The notes under the pieces: model-generated
The model's database searches: none
The model's input: only the letters and a program-made list of their open reading frames with translations
Told to the model about the DNA's origin: nothing
Translations under genes and position numbers: made by a program
NCBI RefSeq assembly: GCF_051014445.1
Contig: NC_135141.1
Coordinates: 32,015,422 to 32,079,421 of the forward strand
Direction: 5' to 3'
DNA from: Colletes latitarsis
Lineage: Eukaryota; Arthropoda; Insecta; Hymenoptera; Colletidae
Length of the DNA stretch: 64,000 nucleotides
Part shown: piece after piece, positions 11,861 through 25,565 of the stretch
How positions within the stretch are numbered: position 1 is the stretch's first letter
Layout: each line of letters opens with the position of its first letter

Positions 11861-14176
11861 CATATACTACCGTTCCCTCGTATAATGGATCATTATTTTC
11901 ATACATGAAATACGTAAGAAATAAGGTGAATTAAATTACAAAATTTTTTTAGACACACCTGAGTCAATGAAAATTACTTGGACGAGGTTAAACAGTTGTC
12001 GCGAACGGTGCGAGTATCCTCTGGATTTAGAATGGTAAGAAGCTGCTCGGAATTCCGAGCGAACGAAAAATTTGCAAGAAACGAGCGGTGGTCATCGCAC
12101 GACCTTGACACCGCGCAGACATCGAGTACCGTTGTCCGTTTAATAAATTTTTCCCCAGTGACTGTGCCACGCGAAAGGCACGCAAGCAACACAATGACAA
12201 AGATCATCACGCCGCCCGTGTGGGTGTACCTTCCGTTCGTAGCAACCACTTTTCTCTAACGGTTTGCATAGAGCTCTAAATGCGAGCGGTACGCCAACGA
12301 ATGAACCTCTGGCTCGTCTGGTCTTCTCTATAGTGATTCATTCGTTGATAGACCCCGTTGTTTCCGACTTTCCCTCTCGTTATCTCGTTCTCTGCTTATC
12401 AATTACGAGACGGCGAACGTCTCCTCCCGTTTTCCAATTTTTATCGCGAAACACTACGCCCGGTACAATAGGTTAGCAGACTATTCGGGTATTTGACTAG
12501 CTATCGGATTCAGTTACCCGAACTAACGAATTCGTTTCTTCGCAGATAACGAACGTTTAAGTTAAACAGTTTCAGACTTCGTTATCGTCGTATCACAGCT
12601 GACGAGTGTTATCTTGTTGCGATACAACGTGTTAATTGGAAACAACAGTCGTGTAGGAAAATGGCGTCAGGGAGTCTCGTGCTGTTCTATCGAAGCATCT
12701 CGATCTGTTATTAATAAAATTTCCAATATCAATGAGTTTCCGTGGAAAAATAAATTTTCCATGATACTGTTAGTTAGATCGAAGGGTCTCTGGATGTTAA
12801 ATAATACCGAGATGCTTTACGGGGGATTGATACGTCGATGGTAGCGAGAGATAATTCACTTTGCTGAACGCAAATCAGAGCATCCAAAGGACGCATTGGA
12901 ATGACACGCTCTTGGTATAAAGAGCAGCGTACAGATAGTCGTCGAGTGACTCATTTCCGGCAGCAGATACACGTCAAGGTCGACGAATTCTACCTTCGTG
13001 CTACTCCTTGGTCTCCGTGCGTGCCTTAACGGACCCGTTTCGTTTTCTTTATTGTTCTCGCGCGATTCCCCGAAAATTCTTTCGTACGAAAATATCCCCC
13101 CCCGCTAAAACAAAGCAAGTGAAACGCATTTTTGCAGATATACGATTATTCTTATCGCGATTAAACATTGTTGCAAAGATCGTTGGATCGATTAGGTCAA
13201 AGTCAATTCGTACGTAATTATTCGTATCGAAAGATAAAACCGTGCAAACGATTTTATCGCCAGAGATATTACAAACGTCGAACGCTACAACAGAGTAAAA
13301 CAAGCAACCTAAGTTACCTCTGCGCTCGGAGACAAAAAAAAAAAAAGATAATCGCTAGTTACATCACTCCTTTATTATCTATTGTAGGCACTTCAATTTC
13401 AACGATTGTTTTCATAGAATTTTTTTTTTTTATTATTATACGTTCGCACGTCAGTGTTATGTATGCACAACAACCTTCGTTTATTTGCAATAAGCGACGA
13501 ACAAATCGAAAGAAGTTCGATAGCAAAAACTTTTGATCCGAAGAATTAGATAAATCACGGCCGACAAGTGCATGCATTAATTATCCGGGACAGTGTCTTT
13601 TGACACGGAAATTTAATGGAACAATATCAAACGTCCACACGATCGTAATTATATAACTTTGGCGCTGGCCCAATCAAAGAATCCCGGATTATAAATTCGA
13701 TATTAAATTCACGCAAACCTAACCTAAACCGTGTCGTCGATATACCCGTTCGCTTCTTCGCGAATCGAACAACTTTATGGCCCTCGATGGAAAATATCGG
13801 GTCATTTCGTACGTAACACGATGTTTCGTTTATGTTTGCACAAGATAAAACGCGATAATATACTTGCAAATACGATAATCATAGACAGTTATTTACATGA
13901 ACATGCGAACCAGAACAAAATGATTTATTATTTTGAATATAACATGTGCATTATGGGAAAAGCGAGGTTAAGGGTTAAGATTTTCTGGCCTTTGATAACA
14001 AAACCAAGGTTTCGTTTTTTTTAAGGTTAGGTATGGGTTAGGTCCACAATGACCTTGTGCGACTTAGATTAATTGCTTCGACATTTCTCGAACTCACAAA
14101 ACATTGTTATTTTGATTCGAACTAAATTTCTATAAAGATACACGATACTAGAAAGTGTACATATATGAAATCTATG

Positions 14177-14416
14177 TTAATGATTTGACTGCCACGTCAC
14201 CTATATGTGGGTGACAGGGATTTACCATTATGATACCAGGAAAATTAATTCTCAAGTTAAGACGTCGAGGGAAATAAATTTAAATGGAATTTGTGAATTT
14301 TAGCAAGGTTACGAATATAAGAACTGAAACAAATGTTAGGTTATGTAGCTTACAATTGTTTAAAATGTACTTTTGCAGAATATTATACGGTTTTGACCTG
14401 ACAATGGACGTGTTAA
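14177..14416 (+). mobile_element. TTAA-flanked MITE (piggyBac type), copy B
   Basis: A 240-bp copy with TTAA at both ends, sharing tgactgccacgtcacct, aattaattctcaagtt-like and cttacaattg blocks in the same order with copy A. A further weak fragment (tatgggtgataggactttt) is at about 14,675. Confidence 0.7.
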
Positions 14417-14568
14417 AGTCTCGACAAAGTGTAAATCGTAGAATCGATATAAAAGATTTCGAATAAAATGAAATTTTGATTCGCTATCTACGAACTCTTC
14501 GGTATACCTACGCTTCGTCCTAGGTTCAACGACAGACTGAAGGCTCCATAGGTGGTACGACCGAGTAC

Positions 14569-14628
14569 ACGGTCTCGAGTCGACAAACGATACGACCAAT
14601 CAGATGCGACGCTTTCAAAGAATAGTTT
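14569..14628 (+). repeat. Dispersed repeat, copy 2
   Basis: Partner of the segment at 8191. It lies about 150 bp after the TTAA-flanked element, so both could be parts of a larger, worn element. Confidence 0.6.
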
Positions 14629-16645
14629 GGGGGTAATGACCCACCCACCTGACTCGTTCGGAGCTATAATTATATGGGTGATAGGACTTTTCGCTGCGGG
14701 AGCTACAAAAATGAATTTCGTTTAGATTACGAAATAAGCGGCACGACAATTTTTAAATTAATCGGTGTCCAATTGTCCGAAAAGAAAATATTGATCTACG
14801 GTGAACCTCGAAGGGAGATGATTCCCGTTGAATGAACTCGGAACAGAAGGTGTGCCGAGATCCTTCGGAAAATGTCAGACTTAAGTGATACATCGGTGGC
14901 ATTAAAACGAGTAACGAAGGTAATCGAATAATTTAACCGTAAAAACGGCGTTCGATGTTTCCCAAGCAACGAGTCCCCCACGGGCATCGAAGATACAATC
15001 TCATCGAGATATGCATCCTTCGATTCCTCGGAAAAATAACGGTTCCCTTACTCTCGATAAATCAAGACCTCCGCCATTTGTACGTTCGATTTTACACGCT
15101 CCTCTTGTCCCGTGGTTGCAACGCGTTTCCCGAGACGATTAGTCGTATTGCTTCGGCGGTTATGACCGGTGCAGGAATTACCGTAATTGCGTAATAACGA
15201 GATTGGCTCTCGCCACTAAGGAACGGAAAGCGAATTGAGACAAATGGTAAGGGATCATGGCTGCGACGCCGACAAAGATACCGGCGGACAACCGCGACAC
15301 TCCTCGACGAGTCGCGGTACTATTTTTTGATTTTTAACCCTCTGCGACTCGACTTGCATTTGCCTTCTGAGAAGAATCGTCGAACATCGTATGCTTTATT
15401 ACTGGGATTACTAATTATATATATATGTATATATATACACTTTTGTAAAAAGAGAAAAGAGGAAAAGTACCGATATGAAAATTTTTAACGTGGAAAATGA
15501 GGGGCTGTTTGGTTCGTAGGTGGATAAGAGACGGGAGGCGTCGACGATGAAAACCGAGTGGACGAATAAAGGGAAGAGGGAGAAAGTTAGAACGAGCGAG
15601 TGGGAAGGACCCAGGGAAGGGTTAGGTAGGGTAAAGAGAGAATAGACGCAGCAAGGATATCGATTATTTGCGGTTGCAGCAACTGCAAGGCTCTCCCTTC
15701 GTCGACGAGGACGAACACCCGGAAATCTCGATGATACACCGAACCGAGATTAATCTCATTTTTACCTTCCGGTTTTGAAATACTTCTCAATCGAGTTACG
15801 TGAACGAGGGGTTCGACGGATGGGGAGGGGAAAAGAAGGCAGAAACGTGGCGGCTCTATCGCGTTTCGTAGATACTTTTTTTTTCATTCTACTGACTCCT
15901 TTGTTAATTTTAGATCGAAATATTAATCTTTGTTCATTTACACGGTATAACTATCATTATTATTAAATTGTGTTCGCGACTAACGACGACGATCGCGCGT
16001 ACAAAGAGAATAAAGGGAAATCTGTGGGTTTGGACGATTCGAAGCGAGCGTTGTAAACAATCTGTTCTCGCGAGCGTGTGCAGCGAGTGCAGTCGCGAGG
16101 AGATCGGCTCCGTGTGTGTAATCACGATTGAAACAAATCGGTCCAATTATTGTTGTGAATTCTCAACGTCAATCGGCCTAACGCGCGCCGCTATCCGCGA
16201 GGGAACCCGGCGCGCACGAAACCGCCATGTCCCGAAGAATATTACGAAAGACGATAAGAAAAATCGCGCAGCACGAAGGAATGCGATCACCGCCCGTGGA
16301 AGATAATACATTTTCGATTCGGTATTTAATTACAGTTAGAAGCGATCCGACAATCGCGATACGACGCGGCGCTGATTTTGCTGCGTTCAACGCTCGCTGG
16401 GAATTGCAACGATCGCCACGTATTATTAGTATTTTACGATCGGTGGGTATCTCTGACGCGATGCTAGAGCACAAAGGACCTCGTAAAACTTGCACAGTCA
16501 CGTGCACCGCGTGTCTCTCTGACCGACCAGGGCACTGTGTGTATTATGCATACTCGGGGCTCGAGAGCTTACAATATCGGTTCAGGTTCTCGAAACAGTT
16601 ACGAAGAACTTGAGTTTCGAAAGTTAAAGTTCTTTGCATCGTATA

Positions 16646-16957
16646 CAGGGTGCTCGGCCAACTCAGAGAAAAATTTTAATGGGAGATTTTAGAGGCCACA
16701 ATAAGACGAAAATCAAGAATACCAATTTGTCGATGGAAGCTTCGTTAGAAAGTTATTAACGTTTAAAGTTCCGAAAATGCGCAGGATTTCGAGGGTATGT
16801 CTATTCACCAAAAATGATTGCAACTGACCCCCGCAACCGAGAATAATTTTTCCAGAACGATTTGAAATTTTTTAATTTAATTGTTAATAACTTTTTAACG
16901 AGGGCTCAGTCGAGAAATTAATATTCTTGATTTTCGTCTTATTTTGGCCCCTAGAAT
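16646..16957 (+). mobile_element. Palindromic MITE, copy 6 (right end lost)
   Basis: The left end CAGGGTGCTCGGCCAAC is intact and one internal unit is visible. Similarity stops at cccctagaat near 16957, about 45 bp short of the normal right terminus. Confidence 0.8.
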
Positions 16958-17994
16958 GTGGGCCGTTACCTTTTAGGGTTCAAATGTCCATTTACCGGAT
17001 TTTTTCTCTCTCTCGAACCAAAACAACATGGTTGTACATCGGAAAATACTATTTTCCTTTATTCGAATATTTACCTTACGGGAAGGTAACGTTTAAGAAA
17101 ATTAAATTTGAGACATTACGTCGGAACATTTGGGAACGAAAATACATAAATCCGATACGTATAACGCGAATGATATGTTTGTGCACCTGACTGAAATATG
17201 TTGGACGCACGCGACATCCAATCGGGCTGTAGCCGAGCGTGAGATACGCGCGGACAACTTTTACGCCCGCTGAAACCGGCAGTTTTAAGGCACGCAAACG
17301 TACTCTATAAATTGCAGACGGCAGCTTTGCACCGGATATCGATAACTTCGTGAAATGATACGCGCCAAGTTCCGTACGGTTAAAAGTTTTGTCGGCGATT
17401 CTTAACCCCGTTGTGAGATCCGAATCATTTTTGATAGTTCGTTCCAGCAGACGATAACGATTAACCGTGATATTTTGTCATGCAACCTCTTCGACACGCG
17501 ATGGCGTCAGGTTACTGTCGAGTAACCGAATAAGAAAAGTAAAAGTTTTATACCGCTCGGTCTCGCACTGTTTTCTGCTCGGTGTGATAGTTTCTTGGTT
17601 ATTCTCATTGTTTCGCGCTCCCTTCTGCACTGTAAACACAGTCCGACGCGAGTCTTCGTCCGAGAAGAGATAAGAGCGATCGAATTTCAATTCCTTTCGT
17701 CTATAAGTGTCTCGCAGTCCGTACGGGGGTCGTGACCATATAGACAATTCACTGCACTGGGCTCGATTCGATAGAATAAGTTCCATTGGAATTAAGCCCC
17801 GACTATAATCGAATCCTTCGAGTACCGTATCAGTTCTTGGAAATGTCGATACCCAGAAACAACCATCAAGTCTTATTCCATCGATTAAGTAGTTGAATGA
17901 ATTAATAATAATAATACTTTATTTACAGGTGCGAACCGTAGGTGTAGTAGTATTTTACTTGTTATGTAATAAAAGTCTATTGTATTTAATAATC

Positions 17995-18165
17995 AAAGAA
18001 TGATACTACCTGTAAAGCTTAAGGCACTTATTTTCTTAATAAAGAGATTATGATTTATCATATCGAAAGCCTTATGGAATTCAATGTATATTGTATCCAC
18101 TGAATGGCTATTATCTATTTCAATAGTACTTGCGTCGATAGTACTGATATAATAATTGATTTATG
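17995..18165 (-). pseudogene. Decayed LINE reverse-transcriptase fragment
   Basis: On the minus strand one frame reads DNSHSVDTIYIEFHKAFDMI and then NHNLFIKKI. This matches the conserved reverse-transcriptase block of jockey/CR1-like non-LTR retrotransposons (pattern VDxIYxDFxKAFDxVNH). The catalytic-region Asp of FDxI is kept, while the usual DF is EF here. Stops flank the piece on both sides and no other motif is found, so it is a short dead relic. The open stretch is under 60 codons. Confidence 0.6.
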
Positions 18166-20269
18166 ATAATTGTTGATCGATGATAAAATTTCTCATTAAT
18201 GCTACTTTCACTTGGCATGAAAAAACAATCAGACGCCATACTTTAATCAACCATGTTGGATTTTTAATCTATACTATCGCCATATTTTTCGGTTTATAAA
18301 TTTCTAACCTAAAAAATATCAATTCCAACATACGCGTTATACGGTACGAAAACTTTGACAGAATCAATTCAATCGATACGTTACAGAAAATTTAAGAAAC
18401 GAAACGTATCAATCTTACCGAACTTACAGTTGGCAACACTGAACAAAGCAGCTGTTTGCACATCAATCGGTTTGAACATATTTACCGTGCGATAACCTTT
18501 CTAATGACTATATTACTAATAACCAGACCTCAAAATAGTAGAAACGATTAATATCGTCGATAACAAAACAATATTTTCTGACTATACACTATATCTTGAT
18601 CGTTACGAATTTTAGTATACAAAAAATGAAATTGTAATATTCAGTATGCTCGTTCTCCTCCGCGTTTCTTCTAAATATTTTACTTCGTTTTACGTCAAAA
18701 ACCGAAAACAAGTTCGTGTACAATTACATGTAAAAAAAAAAAACTGTACAAAAATGTCATTGCACGTTACTAAAAGCACACGATGAAGTTGGCTACACTG
18801 ACGAGCGTTAGGTCGAATTTCAATGTGCAGATTAAGAATGCTTCCGGATAGTGGCTCCACGTCGCTTTCACAAGCAACTAAATATCAGAATGAGCGGCGA
18901 GACTCTGACAAATATTGACGAAAATATTTCAGCAATGACGCGCTAAATGAACGTCTAATATTTTATTGTACGTGTATACATGCAAGTTTATAGTTACGAA
19001 ATATTAAAAACTATTCGCAAATCAGAGACACGATGAGACCTTTTTTTTTATTGAAAAAAAAAGAACCGTGTCGTTATAGAAAATTATTTTAAGCTGTTAT
19101 CAGTTTGTCAAACTTTTCTCGATCGATTACTAGATCGAGAAAAGTAACTAAAGTCCCTCTCTCTGAATAGGACCGGGGATACGAGATTGTAGGGGAATAG
19201 TTTTTCTGAGAAATGCAGCACTCCCACCCATGGTACTTGTTATCCCAGAGCAGCTCACATTTTTCTTGAAACAAATGAAAATCGACGCAAGCTTCAGCGT
19301 TATCTGCTCTAGAGCGGGGATAACGTTCGCGCGTAAATCAGGGGAAGCGACTCTATTCAGAACGACTCTATTGAGAGAGAGAACTGTAATACCCCTTGTC
19401 CGGAATTTTTAACACTTTACTGCACTTAAACGATGTTTATTAAATTCGATTTATTTCGCATAGAGAGAAAGATACGAAGCAAATATGAATATGAATTATT
19501 CTGCGAAAAGCGTAGCGATTGAAAGTAGGCAGAGAACAGGAAGAGACGGCAAGAGTCTGCGCAGAATGTCAGGACCGTATGTACAAGTATAAGAGCCTGA
19601 TTTCATAAACATTCTTTCGAAAAGTCTGAATTTTTTCGTAAAAGTGTTGAAAACTATGTTTCGTCATCTTAAAATAAGAAACACGCTCGAGTACTTCACT
19701 TTTCCATTGTGGGGCACTACTAAAATTATGAAGAATTTCTGTGTAAATCACGCGAGAAAAGATTTAATATCGTGTCACTTAAGATACTTAAATTTCGATA
19801 GATCGACTACACTGTATTTTTCTATAATTAAACACTAAGACGGTATACGAAACTTGATCATAAGTAATATTCACGATTACGTTGACCATGTGGTCTTTTA
19901 CCTTCCATCTAGAGTATCAATTAAGTTAAAACCTCCGTGGCACACCTTTCTAGTGAAACGGTATAACAGGCAATTCGATTTTAATACTATAAATACAATA
20001 TTAAGTTTATTGCATCTGAATACGTGTGTTTCGATAAATGGCATTAACAAGCCGCTAATGACTAGTACGTAATATGTTTCGATCAATCAAGCTCACCATC
20101 CGTTATTCGTGTGAACATGCAAAGCGTACGCTATGCTCGCCGACTTTTCTTAAGATTTCGAAACCGTGAATTTCGAATTGAAACAGACCGTGCATAAAAC
20201 AGAAGGCGATCGAAAAGAATCAAAGCGACATGTGCCTTGAATGACTTAAACCGAATCCACGAATGCAAT

Positions 20270-21350
20270 GTAATAGATGCACGAAAGAAGGAAGGAAGAA
20301 AGAAATAAGGAATACGCGAAGACGATCGAGAGAGGTTAAGGGTGGGGGAGAGGAAGAGGAGACTGGGTGGGGCAGCAGACGCCCCGCGGCAAACTGTCAA
20401 ACTACGCCGGTTCCGCAAGGTTCGTGGCCATCGGCCGCCCCCATGGTAACGCTACGTTTTCCAAGAGCGTGTATACAGAAGTAACTATGCACGCACGCTC
20501 TCGGTAGCGTGAGCATTGGAACGCGCTATGCGACCAGCACGATTTACCGGATTCAAAATAAGAAAGAAATGACAGAGAACATTCCATACTCGTACTCACC
20601 ATCATTTTATAGTTGAGCTTCCTCGGCGCGGCTACGTTTTCCATTCTCACGGACATATTAGCGGTGTTATCGCTCGTGGCGCCAAACGAAACGATACCGT
20701 GCCGTCGGTCCTATTACTACGGTAAAGTGTCTCTCTCTCTTGAATCTCTAATCGTACTTATACGTCGTTGCTGGCTTTTGGTCTGGCGTTGCCAAGAGAG
20801 CGGCGTCAGCCGTGTTTTTCGTATCTCCCGACACTGGTTAGATGCAGAACCCACACAGCACGGTCACGAACGAATTTGCACTCCGATCGGCCGATAAACC
20901 GGGGTGGAGCGGAGGCAGAAAAAGAGCGAGGAATAAAGAGAGAGAGAGGACGAATAGGTGTGGGTGAGACGCTTCGTAAAACGAGGGGAAGGGGGAGGGG
21001 AGGGAGGTTATCGGGAGGGGGTAGAGCTAGGACGAAGTACGGTACGTATGGTTACGAACGCAAAGGGACACGATAGCCGGTCGGTATGGTTTTAACACCG
21101 ACGAAATCCGATGCAACAAGCGCAACGATAAATCACTTTGCACCGTACGAAAGAAAGAGAAGAAGACGGTAGAACGATCCGCAAAGAGACGAGGGGTCGA
21201 GACGGGTGGAAGAGTAGAGGAAAGAGGGACGTGATGTGTGCGGCTTTCTGTTGCAGTGATCGAATGTACACGCGTGTACTACGTAAATGTACCAAAGAAA
21301 AGAGCGAGAAGGATGAGAAAAGAAGGGGGTAGAGAGCTGAACCGATGGCG
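20270..21350 (+). other. Purine-rich, CpG-containing region
   Basis: Long GA-rich runs on the plus strand (20280-20370, 20905-21030, 21145-21335) between CpG-rich segments. All six frames carry overlapping medium-length open frames here, which is the effect of low stop-codon frequency in purine-rich DNA. Possible promoter or 5' leader of a gene outside the window; no coding evidence. Confidence 0.4.
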
Positions 21351-21959
21351 ATATGAGACGGATGTCGAGTGTCAAGAGGGTGTGTCGGCTATACACTTCA
21401 CTACTATCAGTCGTACACTTTTCTCCACGTCGTAACTCGTTACTAAAACACGCACCACACCGAGAGAATCAGCTAGCTACACCGAGCTGAGTCAACGAGC
21501 GGAGAGGACTACGCGAGAATTATCACCTACTTCGCTGTCGTTTTCAGCCTCAGTGGCGGCCACTGTTGCGGTACGATCGTCCTTATCCACCTCGTTGCCG
21601 TCTTCGTCGGGATTGTCCCCTTTGTCGTTGTCCTCGTCGTTTCAGTTGCCGTCTTCTGTGTTCTTATCTTCGCCCTCCTCGTCCTTCCGATCACCGTTTT
21701 CTTCTTACTTATTTCTCTTCTTTCACACTTGGTCTTCCAGCTATCGCGAAACCTTCCTATCTTTACGTGCTTTCCGTCGTCGTCTTCTTCCGTTGTATCT
21801 CACGCGGCTCGCACCTTTTACTATCGTACAAATTCCACGGAGCACTACTAATACAGCATGTTACAAAAATAGAGTTTGTGTTCCCTTAAATAAAATAAAT
21901 GTACAATTAATTGTTACTTGTGGTTAGGAAACATTTAGTGTATGTGTTGTCTTGTAGGT

Positions 21960-22115
21960 AGAGTCTAAGCTACTGCCCGGCGAGGTTCGCCCATCTTGCC
22001 CGAAACTAAGGAGAGTCGCCGCTTGGAGGCGCTGTACGCGCCACCACCAACGGTGGGGCTCCGGCGGCCGCACCTGTCTGCACGACCGCCACTCAACACA
22101 CGCTCACGATATCAC
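21960..22115 (+). other. GC-rich candidate exon or CpG-island segment
   Basis: A very GC-rich block after tgttgtcttgtag and before a strong donor-like gtacgtga at 22116. One plus-strand frame is open for the full length (52 codons), and the minus strand also has long open frames here. It may be a non-coding 5' exon of a gene outside the window or a promoter island. There is no recognisable domain. Confidence 0.3.
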
Positions 22116-24035
22116 GGTACGTGAACGATATCTTACGAACTCGTCGCGAGCGACAAAGAGATAACTAACGTCCGTTCGGACGGTATGACAAAGATGGAAG
22201 CTACTGCCTAACGAATGACGCAGAGGAGAGAGGGCCCTGATCACCGCGGTTTTCTCGACGAGTTTCGGCGTGGCGCAGTTGGCAGACATGCGAATGAACG
22301 AGCGACGAGCGCGACGGAGACCGCGATCAAGAGCGCCACGCGATAGACGAAGACCGAAAATGAAGGACGATACGAGGGAAGAGAATGAAAAAAGAAGAGA
22401 GAGAAAACGGACGACAGACAGTGGCGGGTGGTACACTCACCCCCGTATATACGACCCTTTGCGATGCGGCAATAAACGTGTGTTCCGTATGCCCTCTTAT
22501 GTAGAAATCTACCTGAGATAGTACCAAGTCTCTCTTCTCGTTCGTCGAGCGTTTGTTAAAGAAGAAAAACCGGTAGGTATTAAGATCTCTCACTCTCTCT
22601 CTTTCTTTTCATAGGACGAGATCGATTCTTTCGGCCCTTTCGTTGGTGCTCGACGAGGTTCTTTCGCACCTTCTCGCGAGAGACTCGCGTTATCGATCGT
22701 GGAACGACCTCACTCACTTCTCCTACTCCCTCGAGGTCAGGAGACGAGATTTTCCTGTCGCTTTTTTTCCCTTTTCAACGGCAAATCTCGGTAATTTTCT
22801 TCGCGGTCATCGACATTTCTCATTCACAGGATGCTGTTAGACAACGGCGTAATCTTCGATCTAAATCGATTGAGTTCAAGCAGGAACATATTCCTTTAAA
22901 TTGATCTTCCGCTAGCAGTCTTCAGGATCGTCTCTATCATATTGCTACGGATCAATTTTCTTCTTTTTACCGCGTATTGGGCATAGCTATGCGCTGACTA
23001 CAAAAGATGCCCTCTACATTTGCAATCGCAACAAAGATTCTCGTCTAGTGGCGTAACGATTGGAAAATCTGATTCGCTGCTCTTCATTCACACTAGTCGT
23101 ACATTCCAGTTACGTTGTAACCAAGTTTTATCATCCACGTGTATACACGTAAGATGGTAAGTATTACGAATACACTACTTTTTGGTAACGATAGTATTGA
23201 CTTTACAGGTTTCCGGACAAGAAATCCCTGGAAAGAACTGCAAAAGTACATATAAATCGCTATCTCTTCGGGTCATGTATGTACGATTTTCACAAGTAAT
23301 AAATCATTTCACGCAACACCATTAATCTTAATTATTTTCCTCAGCGATTTCCCAGTTAAATTTACATTGCAACATTTTTAATAAGTTACAAGTGATGTCA
23401 AACGAACGGTCGTTGAAATTTAATTATCGGAATAAGGATATGGCGTTACAAGTAACTTCAAGGCATAATCGTATACATTAAAGGCTTCAACTTTCAAAAC
23501 ACGTCGTGCAGTTACGAGAGCGACAAAGTTTACAAACCCTTTGGGCGAGATGTCCCGACATATAAACAACAAAAAGTAATACAGTTACAAATGCATCGTT
23601 TATGCTGAACAAATGATAAACAGTTTATCGAAGTTGTGACTAATCAGGTTTAAATACACGTAACTACGAAAATACATTTTCTTAAATCCCAAGATAACGA
23701 TAACTGCATTTACGACTATTGCTTTCACCGAAATGCCAAAATGATGTTATATTTCCGTCACAATAACGTCTATTCCGTCTAATACGTTCTGTCATTATCC
23801 AAACAACCCAAGTCTGAGTCAGTGAGCAACCTTTATCTACTACAGACAGGCGCGATCTCTGCTCGAATCACCGTCCCTCTATGCGCCCATAAACCGTTTC
23901 GAGGGAACCATGGGTACCTGGCGACATAGTCATTAACATCGACTGGCCGTTTACCTGGATTTGCCTGCTGCGACCACGCAGGGACACAGACGAAGAAGAA
24001 AGCAGGCCACTTTGTTTTGACCGATGTATTTTCTT

Positions 24036-24067
24036 ATATATCTCTCTCTCTCTCTCTCTTTCCCTCT
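24036..24067 (+). repeat. (TC)n microsatellite
   Basis: Uninterrupted ctctctctctctctctct run in a pyrimidine-rich stretch. Confidence 0.8.
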
Positions 24068-25256
24068 CATTTACTATGAAGTCACGGACAAGGTCAAGGC
24101 CGTTGGCCTTCATTTCTCGACATCCTCCACAACCTCCTACGAGTTGTCTGTCTTCTTCTCTGCGGTGCTCTTTCTAATCTCATTCGTTCACCTCGACGTC
24201 CAATTAATATTCGTTACCCGATCGGTTACAACGTGAACAGTAACGCGATCTACGCTAGTTAACAACAATTCGCATTCGGAGCTCCGTTTTAGCGATAGAC
24301 ATCGACGCGTGTTGGTAATACGGGTGCAGCTTTTTATTTTCCTGCCCCCTTATGCTCCTCAGCCTTCCCCTCACCGTCCCCCTTCCACGTTTCATACGCG
24401 TTGTTTTCCAACTTCGATTTCGCCACATCCACTCGTGTGCTCCTCCTATTCGCAAGGTTGAAACAAAAATGTCCCTTGCAGAATGAACGATCTCACCTGG
24501 TCGACTCGTTCTACTACGCGCGGAATTGCACGGAGATGAGAGGACGGCAGCCACTCAGACATTCCGTTGCTCGTACGAACAGGTTTCCTACCGATTGCAG
24601 AAAAAAAGCACGCAGACCCGAGTAAGCTAAACAAAGTTATTCGCGGGGGAATCGATACGCACGATTATTGTTAACGGACCGAGCAGAATCCTCCGCTGAT
24701 CGTTCGTTACGCGTGGGCGTCCGCGTCGCCGGGCAATTTTCCCGATCGTTTTTCGATCGAAATTTCCGCGCGCCGCCTTCGATCGGGGCGTAGATCATCC
24801 GGAGAAGGTACGAAAAGATATTCGAAGTCTCTGCTTTCGAACCGCGATATCAATTTTTGGCACCGTTATAAATGGCCGCTATAAACATGCCATACCGCCC
24901 CGCGGGGACGTCAATCGTTACGATAGGAAGGCCAAAAGTGATATTTTTCAAAGACCCGCGTATCGACGATGATTAAAAATCTCCGCTGTCGAACGTGTCG
25001 CGGACAGTACGCGCGCGAACCGTCATTTATCGCGTCGACGATTGAAAAACTACGGTTCGCGTAATAATTCTTTATCAGTTTTTAAGTATCCACGATACTG
25101 CAAATACGCGTGTAGTTTAGTGTGCGTTGGGTTACGAACCGTGTACACGCTTATTCTTATTGAAAGGAAAAAGATCAATTTGCCTAACTTAATTTCACAG
25201 ATTTCGCCGGCGGTCTAATTATTTACAATGTACGTATGTTACTCTGTCCCCGTCAC

Positions 25257-25565
25257 AATTTCAATGAGGGATTCTAGAGGCCAAAATAACAAAAAGTTAT
25301 TAACATCTAAAGTTCCACCCGTACTGAATTTTTTTTCTCGAAAGTGGATAGGATTTCGAAGGTATGTGTAATGACCAAAAATGATCGTAATGGACCCCTG
25401 CAGCCGAAAATAATTTTTCCAGAACGATTTGAAATTTTTTAATTTGATGTTTTAATAACTTTTTAACGAAGCCTCCATCAAGAAATTGGTATTCTTGATT
25501 TTCGTCTTATTTCGGCCTCTAGAATCTTCTGTTAAAATTTTTCCCGGGGGTGGCCGAGCACCCTG
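25257..25565 (+). mobile_element. Palindromic MITE, copy 7 (left end lost)
   Basis: Similarity begins in the terminal repeat at gagggattctagaggcc, so about 40 bp of the left end are missing. One internal unit and an intact right end (GGCCGAGCACCCTG) are present. Confidence 0.8.

Larger units (their letters stand above)
11861..16645. other. Intergenic with repeats
   Basis: Contains the second TTAA-flanked element, the second dispersed-repeat copy, a short (TA)n run near 15,417 and poly-A/T runs near 13,335 and 13,420. No gene recognised. Confidence 0.5.
16958..25256. other. Intergenic or large-intron DNA
   Basis: AT-rich to about 20,200, with the LINE relic; then CpG- and purine-rich to about 22,800, with the candidate exon; then AT-rich again. 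It could be part of a long intron of a gene lying outside the window, but nothing proves it. Confidence 0.45.
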
